64,000 bases of DNA. It comes from VXYL01 sp963422285 (GTDB lineage Bacteria > Pseudomonadota > Gammaproteobacteria > Pseudomonadales > Azotimanducaceae). This document shows positions 62,898 to 64,000 of the stretch, in pieces (the first letter of the stretch is position 1; every line of letters begins with the position of its first letter). The DNA lies in the NCBI GenBank assembly GCA_963422285.2, contig OY729419.2, forward strand, positions 496,001 to 560,000. Direction: 5' to 3'. The position numbers and the translations under genes were made by a program. The notes beneath the pieces are model-generated. The model saw only the letters and a program-made list of their open reading frames with translations, was not told where the DNA came from and searched no databases.

Positions 62898-62974
62898 GGC
62901 GACAACCCTTTACCTATTCTCGCGGACAAATGTACGATAGTGGTCGCCGAACAGCCAGCCCAGAAGACGACTGA

Positions 62975-63670
62975 ACGAAACGACTCACGCTTATTTTTGC
63001 GACGCTGCTCACGGCCACGGCAGCAGCGGAACTGGTTGAGATCGCGCCTAGTGACGCCCTCGGCGAGGCGGACGCCCGGGCACTGGAACAGATGCGCACG
63101 GCGTATCTCATCGAGCAGTCGACGGGCTACGACCTCTCGATGCTGCATGTCGGTACCATACTACTCGACCTGGACGGCTACGCCACGATGACCGGCCGAT
63201 CGAGAGAGGACGTGCGGGCCGAGTTCGGCACCGCCTGGTACGTTCCAGTCGGCGGCGTAGAATGCAATGTCGACGCGAAGAGTCCACACAAGGGCACGGT
63301 GGACCTCGGCTTCGGGGCGAAGCACCAGTGGGTGAAGGCGAAGACCTACGCGCATTGCCAGTTCCAGCACACCGGACCGGGAGAGTCGCCGCCGTACCTG
63401 GATTGGGTACTACGGATGCTGCTAGTGCGCGACCCGGTGCCGTGGAAGTGGTGGGGGGCGTACGCCTCGTACACCAAACGCGGCTTCGTGGTCACATTCC
63501 GGGAGAACCAGGGGCGTCGCGGCGGAACGCAGGTATGGTTCACCTACTGCAAAAACGACGACTACGAGAACCGCGTGGGCGTGTGGCCCGACCCGCCGTT
63601 TCCCTGGATCTATGTGGGGATCGGCCCGGTAGGCTCCGAATCCCACTTCGGCACCGTCACGGATTGCTGA
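62975..63670 (+). CDS. Secreted protein of unknown function, possible ACG start
   Basis: The frame from 63092 (ATG) extends upstream to 62975 and reads KRLTLIFATLLTATAAAELV, a textbook signal peptide, but the codon in the start place is ACG (preceded by TGA). Either ACG is used as start, ATG was mutated, or only the shorter form (192 residues) is made and stays inside. The mature part of the long form (231 residues) has a few Cys (VECNVD, AHCQFQ, TYCKN, TDC at the end) and a Trp-rich patch PVPWKWWGAY, consistent with an exported disulfide protein. No family recognised. Confidence 0.6.
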   Translation, partial: TKRLTLIFATLLTATAAAELVEIAPSDALGEADARALEQMRTAYLIEQSTGYDLSMLHVGTILLDLDGYATMTGRSREDVRAEFGTAWYVPVGGVECNVDAKSPHKGTVDLGFGAKHQWVKAKTYAHCQFQHTGPGESPPYLDWVLRMLLVRDPVPWKWWGAYASYTKRGFVVTFRENQGRRGGTQVWFTYCKNDDYENRVGVWPDPPFPWIYVGIGPVGSESHFGTVTDC

Positions 63671-63785
63671 ATGGCGCTGGCCCCCCGCCGATTAGCGGCA
63701 GACGCTCTTGAGCCTCTGTCGTCAGTAGGGGGCCACTTCCACTCCTCTCCTCCGCTCGCTGCGTCGCCTCGTCAACAAGTGCATG
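63671..63785. other. Short gap with nothing recognisable
   Basis: No gene, repeat or terminator could be supported between the secreted protein and the partial gene at the window end. Confidence 0.4.
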
Positions 63786-63998
63786 TCAGGGTGCCAGCAA
63801 CTTGGAGAGACCAACCATGAAGTCCGTGAAGAAGCTCGTGATGACGGGACCTGCTCCAGGACGACTCGAGCTGTAGCCCTGCGAGCGTCTGCGGGACATT
63901 CGCAAGTTCCACAACGATGCCATGGTGTTCATGGGGAGCCTCTCCGCCATCATGGCTCCGATCCCTTCCTTCAGTTCGCGCACCTCGCGGCCATGCTC
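63786..63998 (-). CDS. Partial protein of unknown function (C-terminal end)
   Basis: A minus-strand frame enters from the right edge and ends at 63786. Visible residues are EHGREVRELKEGIGAMMAER, a helical coiled-coil-like part, then a Ser/Arg-rich stretch and GPVITSFFTDFMVGLSKLLA. I do not recognise it, and with its start outside the window it may also be a chance frame. Confidence 0.3.
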   Translation of the reverse strand, partial: EHGREVRELKEGIGAMMAERLPMNTMASLWNLRMSRRRSQGYSSSRPGAGPVITSFFTDFMVGLSKLLAP

Positions 63999-64000
63999 GG

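Overview
The window is a GC-rich stretch of a bacterial chromosome, most likely from an uncultured gammaproteobacterium. The evidence is gene order: rne / rluC-maf / yceD-rpmF-plsX-fabD-fabG-acpP-fabF-mltG-tmk-holB, ribF-lspA-fkpB, ispB / rplU-rpmA-obgE-proB, and comEC / exbB-exbD-msbA-lpxK-kdsB all follow the arrangement known from Escherichia and Pseudomonas. Starts are often GTG or TTG, and neighbouring genes often overlap by ATGA, GTGA or TTGA. Several decayed genes and repeats lie in the gaps. A host-associated or otherwise relaxed lifestyle is possible but is only inference.

Layout. 0-0.8 kb: end of an unknown gene, a broken outer-membrane barrel gene and a 19-G homopolymer. 0.8-5.2 kb: a hormone-sensitive-lipase-type hydrolase and ilvB-ilvN-ilvC (branched-chain amino acids). 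5.4-6.2 kb: a lone Abi_C abortive-infection-type gene. 6.3-12.7 kb: rluD / bamD, then a type IV pilus minor-pilin cluster (pilE-pilV-pilW-pilX and a convergent fimT) behind fkpB and lspA. 12.7-19.4 kb: ribF, murJ and rpsT, with a 201-bp MITE-like insertion and a two-gene ATPase + PIN nuclease module between housekeeping genes. 19.4-23.9 kb: proB, obgE, rpmA, rplU, ispB and tRNA-Pro(CGG). 23.9-35.1 kb: one long leftward run from yceD-rpmF-plsX-fab genes through mltG-tmk-holB to a secreted hydrolase and a NatAB-type ABC exporter. 35.5-36.8 kb: an intact PstI/BsuBI-type restriction endonuclease whose methyltransferase survives only as a scrap. 36.8-42.7 kb: maf, rluC, rne, murB. 42.7-47.4 kb: a degenerate AlkB, a secreted zinc-metalloprotease pair, an SDR and a PQQ-type sugar dehydrogenase. 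47.9-49.3 kb: a phage-like repressor/Cro immunity switch with three operator palindromes. 49.8-54.6 kb: kdsB, a single-polypeptide MsbA-LpxK fusion, exbD and exbB. 54.6-60 kb: an ankyrin pseudogene, clpB carrying an in-frame tandem-repeat insertion, and a frameshifted coiled-coil gene. 60-64 kb: comEC, a truncated DUF2062 gene, a small membrane protein and a secreted protein of unknown function.

How it fits together. The conserved part supplies envelope and lipid synthesis (fatty acids, lipid A export, peptidoglycan, lipoprotein processing, BAM), translation and RNA decay. The accessory genes sit singly at breaks in this conserved order: Abi_C beside ilvB, ATPase-PIN between rpsT and murJ, the endonuclease between yceD and maf, and the repressor switch between the sugar dehydrogenase and kdsB. 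These breaks look like insertion sites for defence or phage-derived cargo. The best candidates for something new are the ATPase-PIN pair, the orphan restriction enzyme, the repeat-invaded ClpB, the MITE-like element with its target duplication, and the MsbA-LpxK fusion.
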